Positions 30,260 to 41,978 of a stretch of DNA of 64,000 nt are shown one piece after another. The stretch's first letter is position 1. Each line of letters starts with the position of its first letter. The notes beneath the pieces were generated by a model, which was not told the origin of the DNA, searched no databases, and saw only the letters and a list, made by a program, of their open reading frames with translations. The translations under genes and the position numbers were made by a program. Source of the stretch: Salinimonas iocasae (GTDB taxonomy: Bacteria > Pseudomonadota > Gammaproteobacteria > Enterobacterales > Alteromonadaceae); the NCBI RefSeq assembly GCF_006228385.1, contig NZ_CP039852.1:2000001-2064000 (forward strand), in the 5' to 3' direction.

Positions 30260-30726
30260 TAGCTTTGGGTGCGGTATAAGTAAAGTTCTGTGATAAATCT
30301 GAACATCTCAGACAACCAGAAAATGGTAAGCAGTTTGAGCTCCATGGGCGCCAGCGCATATTGAATAAACGCTGAAGAAGATTCCATATGGGTATAGTGA
30401 TTAATCACCTGTTGCACGACGCAGCTTATTACACCAATTGATAAGACCCAGTATGCTGCATTAGTTCCAGCAAGCCGGTAGCCACGTTCCCGCTCGTCTT
30501 CCTGTCCTGCCGCGCCGCGCTGATCGTCCATGGCCAGTGCTATATGCAAAATAACCTCAATGATAACAAAAACGATCACCACCCTGAGTATTAAACTGGC
30601 ACTGGCCTGAGCACTTACCGACTTCCCGGCTACCAATGCATCATAAATATTGTCGGCGTAGAGTGAAGCAATTATTACCGTGGCCAGTAGCGATACCCAT
30701 AAACTTTTTTCTCTGAAAGAAAGCAT
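30259..30726 (-). CDS. Membrane protein paired with an XRE regulator
   Basis: A 155-residue protein with four predicted membrane helices (about 10-27, 42-65, 88-110, 125-145) and an Arg/Glu-rich cytoplasmic loop (DDQRGAAGQEDERERGYR). The layout resembles DUF2178-like proteins, which are often encoded with a small XRE regulator; the family call is tentative. It may be a membrane sensor or an immunity-like partner. It is the first gene of the pair. Confidence 0.75.
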   Translation of the reverse strand: MLSFREKSLWVSLLATVIIASLYADNIYDALVAGKSVSAQASASLILRVVIVFVIIEVILHIALAMDDQRGAAGQEDERERGYRLAGTNAAYWVLSIGVISCVVQQVINHYTHMESSSAFIQYALAPMELKLLTIFWLSEMFRFITELYLYRTQS

Positions 30727-30852
30727 ATTACCATCCAGTGTTTAAAACCATTTACTTAATGTAATTTAGAATCGACATAATGTTAAATATTTTTGACATG
30801 GTAAGGTGTAAAAATTTGTGAATATCCGTCGGAGATAATACTGATTGTTGGA

Positions 30853-30899
30853 AAGTATTGAGTCAATACTTAAAGCGCTGGCCCTTTGAATGGCCAGCG
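30853..30899 (-). terminator. Hairpin region after ligA
   Basis: Two inverted repeats follow the ligA stop: CGCTGGCC / GGCCAGCG (30876-30899) and AAGTATTG / CAATACTT (30853-30871). The first is a strong stem but has only CTTTAAG after it on the minus strand. Together they probably act as the ligA terminator. Confidence 0.5.
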
Positions 30900-30922
30900 T
30901 AGTAGGGTCTTAAAACCTGCGT

Positions 30923-33022
<2,100 letters not shown>

Positions 33023-34246
33023 TCAGGCTCTTGAGACGATCCGACGCCGCTCAAAATCTCTGATTTTTTCAATGTACTGTTGCAGGCCCTGCTTGCTGAG
33101 CACACTTCGACGGCCATCAAGTACCTGGGCGTCGAATTCATCTGCAATTTTGCGCGCCGCATTGTGCATCATGTTAAATACCTGATGGGCATCACCCTCA
33201 ATTGGCAAGATCATGAACAACGAGACACCTTTGGTTGAAAAGGTTTCAAGGTTGTCGATATCAAAGCTACCTGGCTTGAACATATTTGCCAGGCTGAACA
33301 GCACGGGCCCTTTACCATTAGAGTTCACATGACGATGAAAGATATCCTGATCACCAAATTTAAAACCAAGAGTCAAAAGCAGAGGCAATAACGCTGCGCC
33401 GGCAATCTCGTTATCCTCCGCAGCTTTAACATTCAATACTAGTACTTCCTGTGACGGCGCAGATGATTTTGCCTCATCTGTGCTAATACTTTCCCTTTCA
33501 TCCTCACCTTTAGACGGTGATGATGAGGGCTCATCGAAGTCAATACGCATCTGGTCATCACCGAAGCCGGGCTCCTGACGCTGTTTGGCAGAAGCGCGAT
33601 GCCGGCGTTTCTTCATAAACCGGTCTGCACGTTCTGCATCATCCTGGTCACTGGCTTGCGTATCCGGACTATCGAGACTAAACGAAGGCTCATCGTCCTC
33701 AGGCAGTGACTCAGCTTTAACAACACGATCTGTGCCTTTCAACAAAAAACCGGGAGGCTCGGGGATATTTTCCTTTGTATTATCGGCATCATGTGCCGGT
33801 GAATGCCCGCCTGCCATGTGCGGCTTGGGATTAGATACCACTGAACCGTATAGCTTCTCTTCAGGCGTAGCGGGAGTATCCGGGGAAGCGTCCTGAGAGC
33901 CGGTTTTTGCGGTCTCGCTGTGCTTCTGTTCAGATGAGTCGGGCGCAGTGGTAGCGTCATCGCTGGAACGCGTCACAGTATCCTGACTGGCGCTCACAAC
34001 ACGAACTTTGCCAAGCCCCAGTTCATCAAAATCGTGCGATTCATTCTGCTCAGGCGTATCCCAGCCATCGTGTTCGAAACCCGGCTCCTGCCGAGCCTGA
34101 TCACTGGTCTCCCATTCACCCGGCTCCACCCGTTCACGGGGAGCAGGTTTATTACTTTTTCTGATTTTCCATATACCGTGTGCAAGCACGCCCAGAATAA
34201 TCAGTGTGCCTACTACCAGTAACGACAGACGTAATTCATCTTCCAT
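33023..34246 (-). CDS. zipA: Cell division protein ZipA
   Basis: Membrane-anchored divisome protein that tethers FtsZ. It has 407 residues. An N-terminal membrane helix (about 6-26) is followed by a long charged, Ser/Pro/Glu-rich linker (about 30-265), and by the C-terminal FtsZ-binding domain with EVLVLNVKA, RHVNSNGKGPVLFSLANM and a KPGSFDIDN segment. It lies 20 bases after smc on the same strand and ends in an intrinsic terminator. Confidence 0.95.
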   Translation of the reverse strand: MEDELRLSLLVVGTLIILGVLAHGIWKIRKSNKPAPRERVEPGEWETSDQARQEPGFEHDGWDTPEQNESHDFDELGLGKVRVVSASQDTVTRSSDDATTAPDSSEQKHSETAKTGSQDASPDTPATPEEKLYGSVVSNPKPHMAGGHSPAHDADNTKENIPEPPGFLLKGTDRVVKAESLPEDDEPSFSLDSPDTQASDQDDAERADRFMKKRRHRASAKQRQEPGFGDDQMRIDFDEPSSSPSKGEDERESISTDEAKSSAPSQEVLVLNVKAAEDNEIAGAALLPLLLTLGFKFGDQDIFHRHVNSNGKGPVLFSLANMFKPGSFDIDNLETFSTKGVSLFMILPIEGDAHQVFNMMHNAARKIADEFDAQVLDGRRSVLSKQGLQQYIEKIRDFERRRIVSRA

Positions 34247-34266
34247 CTTAATTAAGTCGCCCTTTG

Positions 34267-37200
34267 TTATGATTCTACAAACGCCATGGCTTCATCGACA
34301 TCAACAGCAACCATGCGTGATACGCCGGGTTCTGCCATTGTGACGCCCGTTAGATGCGTCGCCATTTCCATAGCAATTTTATTATGGGTGATATATATAA
34401 ACTGCACTGTCTGCGACATTTCTGATACTAAATTACAAAAACGCCCCACATTGGCATCATCTAACGGCGCATCCACTTCGTCAAGTAAACAAAAAGGTGC
34501 AGGATTGAGCCGGAAAATTGCAAATACCAATGATAAAGCGGTTAATGCTTTTTCTCCACCGCTTAATAGATGAATTGTGCTATTTTTCTTGCCCGGTGGA
34601 CGCGCCATTATAGTTACGCCGGTTTCAAGTAAATCATCATCCGTAAGTTCAAGATACGCCGAGCCGCCGCCGAAAACTTTGGGGAACAGCCTCTGAACAT
34701 CTTCATTTACCCGATTAAAGGTTTCAGAGAAACGATTACGTGTTTCTTTGTCTATTTTTCGGATAGCACTTACCAGTGTTTCAAGTGCGTTGTTTAAATC
34801 ACTATATTGCTCGTCCAGGTGTGCTTTGCGGGATGACTGCGCTTCAAACTCTTCCACCGCCGCAAGATTCACCGCGCCTAGTCTGGTAATAGCCTTATCA
34901 GTGTCTTCGAGCATCTTCTCCCATTCACGATCCGAGGCATGCTCCTCCAGTGACTCCAGCACCTGTTTAAGTGAATGGCCGGTACCACTCATCTGTTCAA
35001 GAATCGCTTCGCCGCGCGCGCGGGTACTTTCTATATCAATCGTCAAACTATCTATAGATTGCTGCTTAGTATGAATGGAAGAAGCTATAGAACGGGTGTC
35101 CTTTTTGCCTTCATCGATGATGGATTCAAGCTCATTGAGTTGCGCGCTTACCTGAAGCAGCTCTGCCTCTACGGCTTCACGTTGCGCTAATAACAGGTGC
35201 AGCTCGGCCTGCTGGTCGTCCGCCGGGGAGGATAGGATTTTTAATTCTTCAGCTAATTTATCAATACGAGCGGCATAATTTTCCAGCTGATTCTGGTTAC
35301 GCATAACCTGCTCGCTGTAGCGTTCCACAGCGCTTTGCTGCTGGCTCAGAGCCAGCTCAAGCTGGTGTCGCTGGGTTTGATATTGCGAAAGCATAGTGCG
35401 CTGACTAGAAACGCTGGTCGACAGCCTTTCTTTTTCTGTTGTATGTACTTCTGCCTGCTCCGCCAATTCAGCAAGCAAAGCTTCGTGCTCCTCAAGTGCC
35501 TCTGATAATTGTGCTAACTGCTCAGTTTCCTGTGCTTCAGTCTCAAGTTGTGCTTCCAGCTCATCCTGCCTGCGAGATAGATCGTCCTGCTGGCGGTCAT
35601 AAAGCTTTTCTGCCATTGCTTTTCGCTCTACTGCGGTATCGTGAGCGAGGCGCTTTTGCTGCAATGCCTGTTTGCTTTCATCTAATGTATTCTGGGCATC
35701 CGTTGCACACTGTCTTGCGTCACAGACCTGTGAACTAAGCGCCTCAAGTACTTCACGATTTTTTTGCAAAGTATCGCTAAGCGATACAATCTGGTTCTGT
35801 CGGCGGACCGCTCCGTCTGAACTGTTATTTCCTGGTGTAAATATCCAGCCGCTTGTAACTACAAATCCATCGAGGCTTAACAATAGTTCGCTATCACCTA
35901 TGGTTGTTACGCGGCTCAACGCTTCAGACAGATCGTTGCAAAGTTGAATCTGGTTGAAATAAGTCGGCACCGACTCCCCATCAAAAAGCGCTTCAGCCAG
36001 CGAGCCAGGGTGAATGTCATTACCTGCCTTAATTGTTTGTGTAATGGCAAGATAGCCACCTGGTATCTGGTGCGGGTTGGTATCATGGGTTACCACAGGC
36101 CGGTGTAAAAATCGCAGCAGATTTTCAACTGCAATTTCCAGTGAGGGGGGCACGCTAAGGGTTTGCCATAGAGGCATAACCTGTTCAGTGTCTATCTCTT
36201 CGAGCGTATCTTGCTGCAGCGTTTCAAGCGCGGCCAGCTTTGAGGTTAAAACCTGGCACTCCTGGTCAGCGCTACGATAAGACTGTTCAAGCTTTTCAAG
36301 TTCCGCCAATCGGCTGTCCAGATTACGTTGGTTTTCCTGGCAGGAGTGCGCCAGGGTTTCGCTATCCCCCTTCAGCGTTGCGATATCTTTTTGCAGCTCG
36401 GCGATATCTTCACTGTAAGACTGACGGTTTATTTCCTGGAGTTCGGCTTTTAGCTCACTGATTCGCTGACTGGTACGCAGCTGCATTGATAGCGTTGATT
36501 GAATTTGTGCGTGGGATCGCTGTACAGTATGTCTGGTTTCATTGTACTGAACATCGTGCGTGCGGCTTTTTTCAGAAAAGGCGTCAAGCTCAGCTTGCGC
36601 TAATTCCAGTGTCTCCTCACATTGTTCAAGCTGGGCACTGGCTGTTACGCACTGGGGTTCAATAATATCAACTTCTTCTCGGGCTCTGTCGAGGGCACGC
36701 TGTGCTTCAGTAGCGGATGCTTTAAGTAACACCTCTTGAGCCTGAAGTTCATCAATTTCATTATTTATTTGCTCAGTACGCTGCTTACTATGCAGTGCAT
36801 TTTGCTCTACACGGGTTATATCGTTACCTAAAGCAAACGATTTCTGGCGCAAGTCATCCAGTGTTTGTTTTTTATCCTCAGCCTTTTCAATATATTCTGT
36901 CAGGCCGGCCTCATCACCTTTTAGCTTTGCCTCAAGTGAATCAAGCTCGCGCTGTTCATTGCGCTGACGCTGTGTGAGGTCGGCAATTTTTTCATCATGA
37001 GCCAGCCATCGAATAGCGGTAAGCTCAGCTTTAATCTGGCGCTGGCGGGCTTTAAGCGACGTATAGCGCTGAGCGGCAGCGGCCTGCCGTTGTAGCTTTT
37101 CAAGCTGACGGCCCAGTTCTGTGCGCACATCATCTAAGCGCTCTAAATTTTCACGAGTATGGCGGATACGATTTTCCGTCTCCCGTCTGCGCTCTTTATA

Positions 37201-37716
37201 CTTAGAGACCCCGGCGGCTTCTTCCAGGAAAATGCGAAGCTCCTGCGGCTTAGACTCAATGAGCCTTGATATCATTCCCTGTTCAATGATGGCGTAACTT
37301 CTTGGCCCCAGGCCGGTTCCCAGGAAGATATCAGTGACATCCTTACGACGACAGCGAGTGCCATTCAAAAAATATGTTGACTGCGCTTCCCGTGTGACGA
37401 CACGTTTCACTGCAAGTTCATTGTACTTGGCATATTCCCTCCCTACTCTGGCCTGACTGTTGTCAAACACCAGTTCTACAGAGCACTGACCGACGGGCTT
37501 TCTGCTGGAGGATCCGTTGAAGATAACATCAGTCATGGCATCGCCACGGAGGTTTTTGGCTGAACTTTCGCCTAAAACCCATCTGACAGCATCAATAACG
37601 TTGGACTTGCCGCAGCCATTGGGACCAACGATCGCGGTCATCTCCCCGGGAAAAGGAATAGTGGTAGGTTCGACAAACGATTTAAAGCCTGCCAGTTTGA
37701 TTTTAGTCAGTCGCAC
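34267..37716 (-). CDS. smc: Chromosome segregation protein SMC
   Basis: Dimeric condensin ATPase that organises the chromosome. It has 1149 residues. The N-terminal Walker A is GPNGCGKSN (residues 32-40). Two long coiled-coil arms flank a hinge at about 510-630, and the C-terminal head carries the signature LLSGGEKALTALSL and Walker B FCLLDEVDAPLDD. It is therefore the SMC type, not MukB. ScpA and ScpB are not in the window. It begins the smc-zipA(-ligA) group and is divergent from cysZ. Confidence 0.97.
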   Translation of the reverse strand: MRLTKIKLAGFKSFVEPTTIPFPGEMTAIVGPNGCGKSNVIDAVRWVLGESSAKNLRGDAMTDVIFNGSSSRKPVGQCSVELVFDNSQARVGREYAKYNELAVKRVVTREAQSTYFLNGTRCRRKDVTDIFLGTGLGPRSYAIIEQGMISRLIESKPQELRIFLEEAAGVSKYKERRRETENRIRHTRENLERLDDVRTELGRQLEKLQRQAAAAQRYTSLKARQRQIKAELTAIRWLAHDEKIADLTQRQRNEQRELDSLEAKLKGDEAGLTEYIEKAEDKKQTLDDLRQKSFALGNDITRVEQNALHSKQRTEQINNEIDELQAQEVLLKASATEAQRALDRAREEVDIIEPQCVTASAQLEQCEETLELAQAELDAFSEKSRTHDVQYNETRHTVQRSHAQIQSTLSMQLRTSQRISELKAELQEINRQSYSEDIAELQKDIATLKGDSETLAHSCQENQRNLDSRLAELEKLEQSYRSADQECQVLTSKLAALETLQQDTLEEIDTEQVMPLWQTLSVPPSLEIAVENLLRFLHRPVVTHDTNPHQIPGGYLAITQTIKAGNDIHPGSLAEALFDGESVPTYFNQIQLCNDLSEALSRVTTIGDSELLLSLDGFVVTSGWIFTPGNNSSDGAVRRQNQIVSLSDTLQKNREVLEALSSQVCDARQCATDAQNTLDESKQALQQKRLAHDTAVERKAMAEKLYDRQQDDLSRRQDELEAQLETEAQETEQLAQLSEALEEHEALLAELAEQAEVHTTEKERLSTSVSSQRTMLSQYQTQRHQLELALSQQQSAVERYSEQVMRNQNQLENYAARIDKLAEELKILSSPADDQQAELHLLLAQREAVEAELLQVSAQLNELESIIDEGKKDTRSIASSIHTKQQSIDSLTIDIESTRARGEAILEQMSGTGHSLKQVLESLEEHASDREWEKMLEDTDKAITRLGAVNLAAVEEFEAQSSRKAHLDEQYSDLNNALETLVSAIRKIDKETRNRFSETFNRVNEDVQRLFPKVFGGGSAYLELTDDDLLETGVTIMARPPGKKNSTIHLLSGGEKALTALSLVFAIFRLNPAPFCLLDEVDAPLDDANVGRFCNLVSEMSQTVQFIYITHNKIAMEMATHLTGVTMAEPGVSRMVAVDVDEAMAFVES

Positions 37717-37932
37717 AACAAGGCACTCCAGCCATAACTATGTGCAGACCAGTAAGACGACATGTCATCCAGACCTTCTGGCGGAACATACTCACCATTT
37801 TGGAAGTGGCATTTTGGAATTATTTTTATTCGCAAAACTTTAGCAGAACTCACAGGATGTAACAATTCGCATTTGAAACTAAGGGGAAGGCTTCATGTAT
37901 ACTATCATTTTACCCCTCTGACTGGAGCAAAA

Positions 37933-38673
37933 ATGATAGCAAGAAGCGGTGTTGCGTATTTCACCAGTGGCTTTTCACTTATTCGGACCAAAGGCCTTAA
38001 GCGTTTTGTATTTATCCCGTTGGCCGTCAATCTCTTACTATTCGCAACCGCGTTTTATTTTTTGTTTGGCCAGATTGAAATGGGCATTGCGTATCTAATC
38101 AACCTTATACCCGAGTGGCTAGGATGGGTACAGGAAGCGTTGGTTTATTTACTCTGGCCGATTGCGGTTATTTCTGTGCTACTCGTATTTGCGTTAATTT
38201 TTGGCACACTGGCGAATTGGATAGCCGCCCCCTTCAATGGTATTCTTGCTGAAAAGGTGGAGCGACACCTGACGGGCCAGGACATGGGTGATGAAGGCGT
38301 ACTGAGTCTGATTAAGGATGTTCCAAGAACCCTGGGACGGGAGTTTTCCAAGTTTGTCTGGTATCTTCCGCGTGCTGCAGTTTTTTTCCTAATCTTCTTA
38401 TTTATTCCCGTATTCGGACAAATTATCTGGTTTCTTTTCTCAGCCTGGATGCAGGCAATCGTATACTGCGACTACCCCTACGATAATCACAAAGTTCCGT
38501 TTAACAGAATGCGGCTGCATCTTGGTCAACACAAAGGCCGTGCAATGACATTCGGCATGATGGTAAATATTTTCTCACTGATACCCGTGGTTAATTTTAT
38601 TGTAATGCCTGTTGCCATCTGCGGTGCGACAGCGATGTGGGTGAATGAATTGCGCGAAGAGATGGTTGCCTGA
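37933..38673 (+). CDS. cysZ: Sulfate transporter CysZ
   Basis: Inner-membrane sulfate uptake protein, 246 residues from the ATG at 37933 (GGAG about 6 bases upstream). The N-terminus ARSGVAYFTSGFSLIRTKGLKRFV and the FNGILAEKVE and YCDYPYDNH segments match CysZ; four or more membrane helices are visible. An open frame extends upstream to 37762, but that extension has no family resemblance. The neighbourhood with zipA and ligA is the same as in E. coli, although here smc lies between. Confidence 0.93.
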   Translation: MIARSGVAYFTSGFSLIRTKGLKRFVFIPLAVNLLLFATAFYFLFGQIEMGIAYLINLIPEWLGWVQEALVYLLWPIAVISVLLVFALIFGTLANWIAAPFNGILAEKVERHLTGQDMGDEGVLSLIKDVPRTLGREFSKFVWYLPRAAVFFLIFLFIPVFGQIIWFLFSAWMQAIVYCDYPYDNHKVPFNRMRLHLGQHKGRAMTFGMMVNIFSLIPVVNFIVMPVAICGATAMWVNELREEMVA

Positions 38674-38678
38674 CCCTC

Positions 38679-40124
38679 TTATTCGGCAGGCATATCGGCT
38701 GGTTCATTGAAGTCGTTATAACGATCCAGCCATTTTTCTGCGCGCTGTTGGTCACCGGCATAATGAAAATGCTGGAAAAAGTTCATGAAAACCGGGCGCT
38801 GTGCTTCTGGGGTGCTTAGCTGTGTCTTCCACAAGTCGATATAAATATCAGGAATGACGCCGCTATCATGATGTTCCATGAACGTGATCTGTCGGCTTGG
38901 CTTATACGCACGAGCCCCTACAGTATTGCAGGTTCTCGACAAGGCAATATCAACAGTTTTATCAAGCGCCAGCCATTGCATGACGGTGGCTAACGGCTGA
39001 TAAGTGATTTTACCGTCTACAATCAAATTTGGTGCCTTTTCACCCGCGCAGTACTGTCTCGCGATTTCAACCGGTAACGGGTACTCATCGACAAATCCGG
39101 CAAAATGGGCAAGCTCGTGAACCAGCACCGAATAACTGTCTGACAAATCGAGATACATAATGCCGTTATTCACATTCGCCTTGCCTGCATCCCCTACTAG
39201 CACAATATGCGTTGCGCGGGTGCTTTCTACAGGCTTTTCCAACTGGCGGATGTCGCAGCCCATGCGTCCGGTTTGTTTCCAGTCAGACGAGCATTCAACA
39301 CTATCCTGACTTAACCAGATTGGTGTCTGCATGCAGATTGGCAAATCGCGTAAGCGCTCATCTTTTACAAAAGCCTCATACAGCTGGCTGCCACGTTCAA
39401 TACTTGATAAGGATGTCGCGAACATCTGAATTTTCTGGGCACAATATTGTTTCTGGGACCAGGGCGTGAATGCCACAGACTGTGGTGTTTGTATCTCGTA
39501 CTCTTTAATAATGTCTAATAGTCGTTTTGCCATGACATGATGGTTGATTGCTGCGCGTTGTAGCAGCTTTACCCCACCTTTCATATCGCCTTCCTCAAAC
39601 AGCATTCTGCCAAGCTGGAAGGCACTTTGAGGATAAGCATCGGCGGTTTTTTCTAACCAGGGTCTGGCTTTATCAACAGATTGATTTAATAAATACAGAT
39701 CTGCCAGCGCGGCCTGCGCTGGTGCGTGATGCTGGCGTGCTGCACGAATAAGCCAGTTCTCTCTGGCTTCCATATCCTCACTCGCCATGGCATAAGCAAG
39801 TTGTGCATCCGCCACACCGCCTCTGGCGGCGAGGCGCAACAAACGTTCACTATTCGTTGCGTCTTTATCTAACTGGTAAAGCGCCCAGGCCGCTTCAGGT
39901 TGCCGCAAACTGACCAGCTTTTCGAGCCAGAATGCATTCTTATCGGCAGCCGCAAGCTTAACCAGGCGTTGTTGTGCTTCTTCACTGCCAAGCAAAGAAG
40001 CCTGCCACAATAAAGGTTCTGGCTTTTGGGCATGACTGGCATTATTAAGTAGCTGAGGAAGGAGATAACTGCTATCAGCCGATACCAGCACCAGTGCCAG
40101 TAAAGCAATGACTAACCCACGCAT
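38679..40124 (-). CDS. Exported Sel1/TPR-like protein with an HExxH metallopeptidase-like motif
   Basis: A 481-residue protein with an N-terminal signal or anchor helix (about 1-16). Residues 40-210 consist of short helical repeats of Sel1/TPR type (for example AARGGVADAQLAYAMA). The C-terminal half holds VHELAHFAGFVDEYPLP, with HELAH at 336-340 and DEY at 346-348. HExxH followed by a DEY is reminiscent of M64-type zinc peptidases, in which the histidines bind zinc and the glutamate is catalytic. Peptidase activity is inferred from this motif only. It follows nlpI on the same strand (11 bases) and is convergent with cysZ (5 bases). Confidence 0.8.
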   Translation of the reverse strand: MRGLVIALLALVLVSADSSYLLPQLLNNASHAQKPEPLLWQASLLGSEEAQQRLVKLAAADKNAFWLEKLVSLRQPEAAWALYQLDKDATNSERLLRLAARGGVADAQLAYAMASEDMEARENWLIRAARQHHAPAQAALADLYLLNQSVDKARPWLEKTADAYPQSAFQLGRMLFEEGDMKGGVKLLQRAAINHHVMAKRLLDIIKEYEIQTPQSVAFTPWSQKQYCAQKIQMFATSLSSIERGSQLYEAFVKDERLRDLPICMQTPIWLSQDSVECSSDWKQTGRMGCDIRQLEKPVESTRATHIVLVGDAGKANVNNGIMYLDLSDSYSVLVHELAHFAGFVDEYPLPVEIARQYCAGEKAPNLIVDGKITYQPLATVMQWLALDKTVDIALSRTCNTVGARAYKPSRQITFMEHHDSGVIPDIYIDLWKTQLSTPEAQRPVFMNFFQHFHYAGDQQRAEKWLDRYNDFNEPADMPAE

Positions 40125-40135
40125 AATTTAGATAC

Positions 40136-41026
40136 TTACTGAACTTCTGTGCCGGGACCGCGAAGCCGCTTCAGCTCTTTACGAGCGTAGCGGTGCTCGA
40201 CATAATCGTGCACATTAGTACTCAATGCAAGTTTGAAATAATTTGCTGCTACGCCCTGATTTTGTTTTTCGCTATGGTATTTACCCAGATAAAAATACGC
40301 TTCGCATAATCTTTCTGTTAGCTCCCGCTGATTAGAAACCCCGTCGATAAGTTGGCTAAGAAGCTGCTCTTCGGACACGTTGCCGATGTACAAATCAATC
40401 AGACTAATTGCCCAGTGTCCGGCACTCAGGTCACTACGAATGGTTTTCAGATAATCACGGGCTTCCTGCTCGTTCACTTTTGCCATCGCAAAATACAGCC
40501 ACAGAGCACGAAAAGGATCGGTGGGTTCTTTTAAATAAAATGTTTTCAGGTCTTTCACGGCGAGATCAGAGCGATCTCCGTAATACAACGCGATTCCACG
40601 GTTTAAAAAGGCAAAATCGTATTCCGGGTTGATATCTAATGTGGAGTCAAACGCTTCATAGGCCTGGATATATTCATCCTGCTGTATAAAGTGAATACCA
40701 ATGGAATTATATGCCTGCGCCATATCAGGTTTTAGCTGTAATGCCTGGCTATAATCAAACTGCGCCAGCCCACCTAAGCCTACGCTGTCATACAGCATGC
40801 CACGCTGATAAGTTAACTCTGCACGCTCTTCATCACTTAGCTCGCTGCTGGCAAGAATTTGGTTATACCGGATTATCGCCATTTGCGAGCGCGGACTGAC
40901 AGGAACAGGTTCAGCAAGCAACAGATTGCCCATCTGGCCGCGCGATTGAGGCTCAGGAGTCTGCGCGCAACCAGCCACTGTGATAGCAGTGAATACAAAA
41001 AAAATGAGACTTATCAGTTTGTGCAT
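40136..41026 (-). CDS. nlpI: Lipoprotein NlpI
   Basis: TPR lipoprotein that in E. coli acts as an adaptor for murein hydrolases and the protease Prc. It has 296 residues (E. coli 294). The lipobox VAGC puts the acylated cysteine at residue 20. TPR motifs include LTYQRGMLYDSVGLGGLAQFD and AYNSIGIHFIQQDEYIQAYE (in part: GLAQFDYSQALQLKPD). The usual neighbour pnp is one step away, with cdd and a DUF1244 gene between. It is probably in one unit with the downstream HExxH protein. Confidence 0.93.
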   Translation of the reverse strand: MHKLISLIFFVFTAITVAGCAQTPEPQSRGQMGNLLLAEPVPVSPRSQMAIIRYNQILASSELSDEERAELTYQRGMLYDSVGLGGLAQFDYSQALQLKPDMAQAYNSIGIHFIQQDEYIQAYEAFDSTLDINPEYDFAFLNRGIALYYGDRSDLAVKDLKTFYLKEPTDPFRALWLYFAMAKVNEQEARDYLKTIRSDLSAGHWAISLIDLYIGNVSEEQLLSQLIDGVSNQRELTERLCEAYFYLGKYHSEKQNQGVAANYFKLALSTNVHDYVEHRYARKELKRLRGPGTEVQ

Positions 41027-41197
41027 GTTAAAAATGGCATCACTTTAGTAAACAGGTATATCGCATAACGACTTTATGCTTTACCCGGGAGCAACCAATC
41101 ATTAAATGAAAGCCGCTTCCCTGATGGAAATGACTGGCGCAACCTTCGCCGATTTGCCCAGAAAAGTAAAGCTTATCGATGTTTTTGCAGGAATAAT

Positions 41198-41605
41198 ATG
41201 GACAATAACATTATTCAAAAACTCGTAGAAAGTGCCTACGAAGCTCAGACACATTCCCACTCCCCCTACTCCGGCTTTAAAGTCGGCGCCGCAGTACTCA
41301 GTAAAAACGGTAACGTATTTTCCGGCTGCAATGTAGAAAATGCCGCGTACCCGCTGGGTCAATGCGCCGAGGCTACTGCAATTGGTGCTATGGTTACCGG
41401 CGGCGATAAGGCGATTGAAGCAATAGTTATCGCAAGCCCTAATGATGAGGCGTGCTTTCCATGTGGCGGATGTCGTCAGAAGATTGCCGAATTCGCTGCA
41501 GACGATACGCCCGTTTATATGGTGACCAAGAGCGGAAGCTTACATCCGGTCACCATTGGTGAATTGCTTCCCTATGCCTTTCGCGATACAGCGCTGGCAA
41601 GCTAG
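41198..41605 (+). CDS. cdd: Cytidine deaminase
   Basis: Deaminates cytidine and deoxycytidine to uridine in pyrimidine salvage. At 135 residues it is of the short homotetrameric type. Zinc-site motifs CNVENAAYPLGQCAEATA (cysteine and glutamate at CAE) and PCGGCRQ are complete. It is divergent from nlpI and convergent with the DUF1244 gene. It interrupts the usual pnp-nlpI adjacency. Confidence 0.96.
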   Translation: MDNNIIQKLVESAYEAQTHSHSPYSGFKVGAAVLSKNGNVFSGCNVENAAYPLGQCAEATAIGAMVTGGDKAIEAIVIASPNDEACFPCGGCRQKIAEFAADDTPVYMVTKSGSLHPVTIGELLPYAFRDTALAS

Positions 41606-41614
41606 CAGTTGGCA

Positions 41615-41923
41615 TTACTCGCTGGCAGATTTGCTCTGCTGGCGGGCATTTAAAGCATCCAGTTGCTGCTCAGTAGCGGGTAACTGATAATGCTCCTTCC
41701 AATCAGCGTACGGCATTTTATAAATGATTTCGCGCGCGGCTTCATAATCAAGCGTTTCACCTCGCTCCTGCGCTTCAGCCACATACCATTTCGCCAGGCA
41801 ATTGCGACAAAAGTCTGCTAATACCATCAGGTCGATATTTTGCACATCCTTATTGGCATCCAGATGGTCAAGTAACCGTCTGAAGGTAGCCGCCTCAATT
41901 TCAGTTTGCGTTTGTTTTTCCAT
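41615..41923 (-). CDS. DUF1244 family protein
   Basis: A soluble 102-residue helical protein of the DUF1244 family. The core RRLLDHLDANKDVQNIDLM, FCRNCLAKWY and REIIYKMPYADWK is characteristic. Two cysteines in CRNC could bind a metal or be redox-active, but no function is known to me. It is 10 bases from the end of cdd (convergent) and lies downstream of pnp past a terminator. Confidence 0.88.
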   Translation of the reverse strand: MEKQTQTEIEAATFRRLLDHLDANKDVQNIDLMVLADFCRNCLAKWYVAEAQERGETLDYEAAREIIYKMPYADWKEHYQLPATEQQLDALNARQQSKSASE

Positions 41924-41934
41924 TTTTCTTCTCC

Positions 41935-41963
41935 AATAAAAAAGGAGGCCTGAGCCCCCTTTT
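41935..41963 (-). terminator. Intrinsic terminator after pnp
   Basis: Minus-strand stem AAAGGGGG / CCTCCTTT (one G-T pair) with a 6-base loop, followed by T-rich sequence, 16 bases after the pnp stop. Confidence 0.75.
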
Positions 41964-41978
41964 ACACAGCGATTAAAA

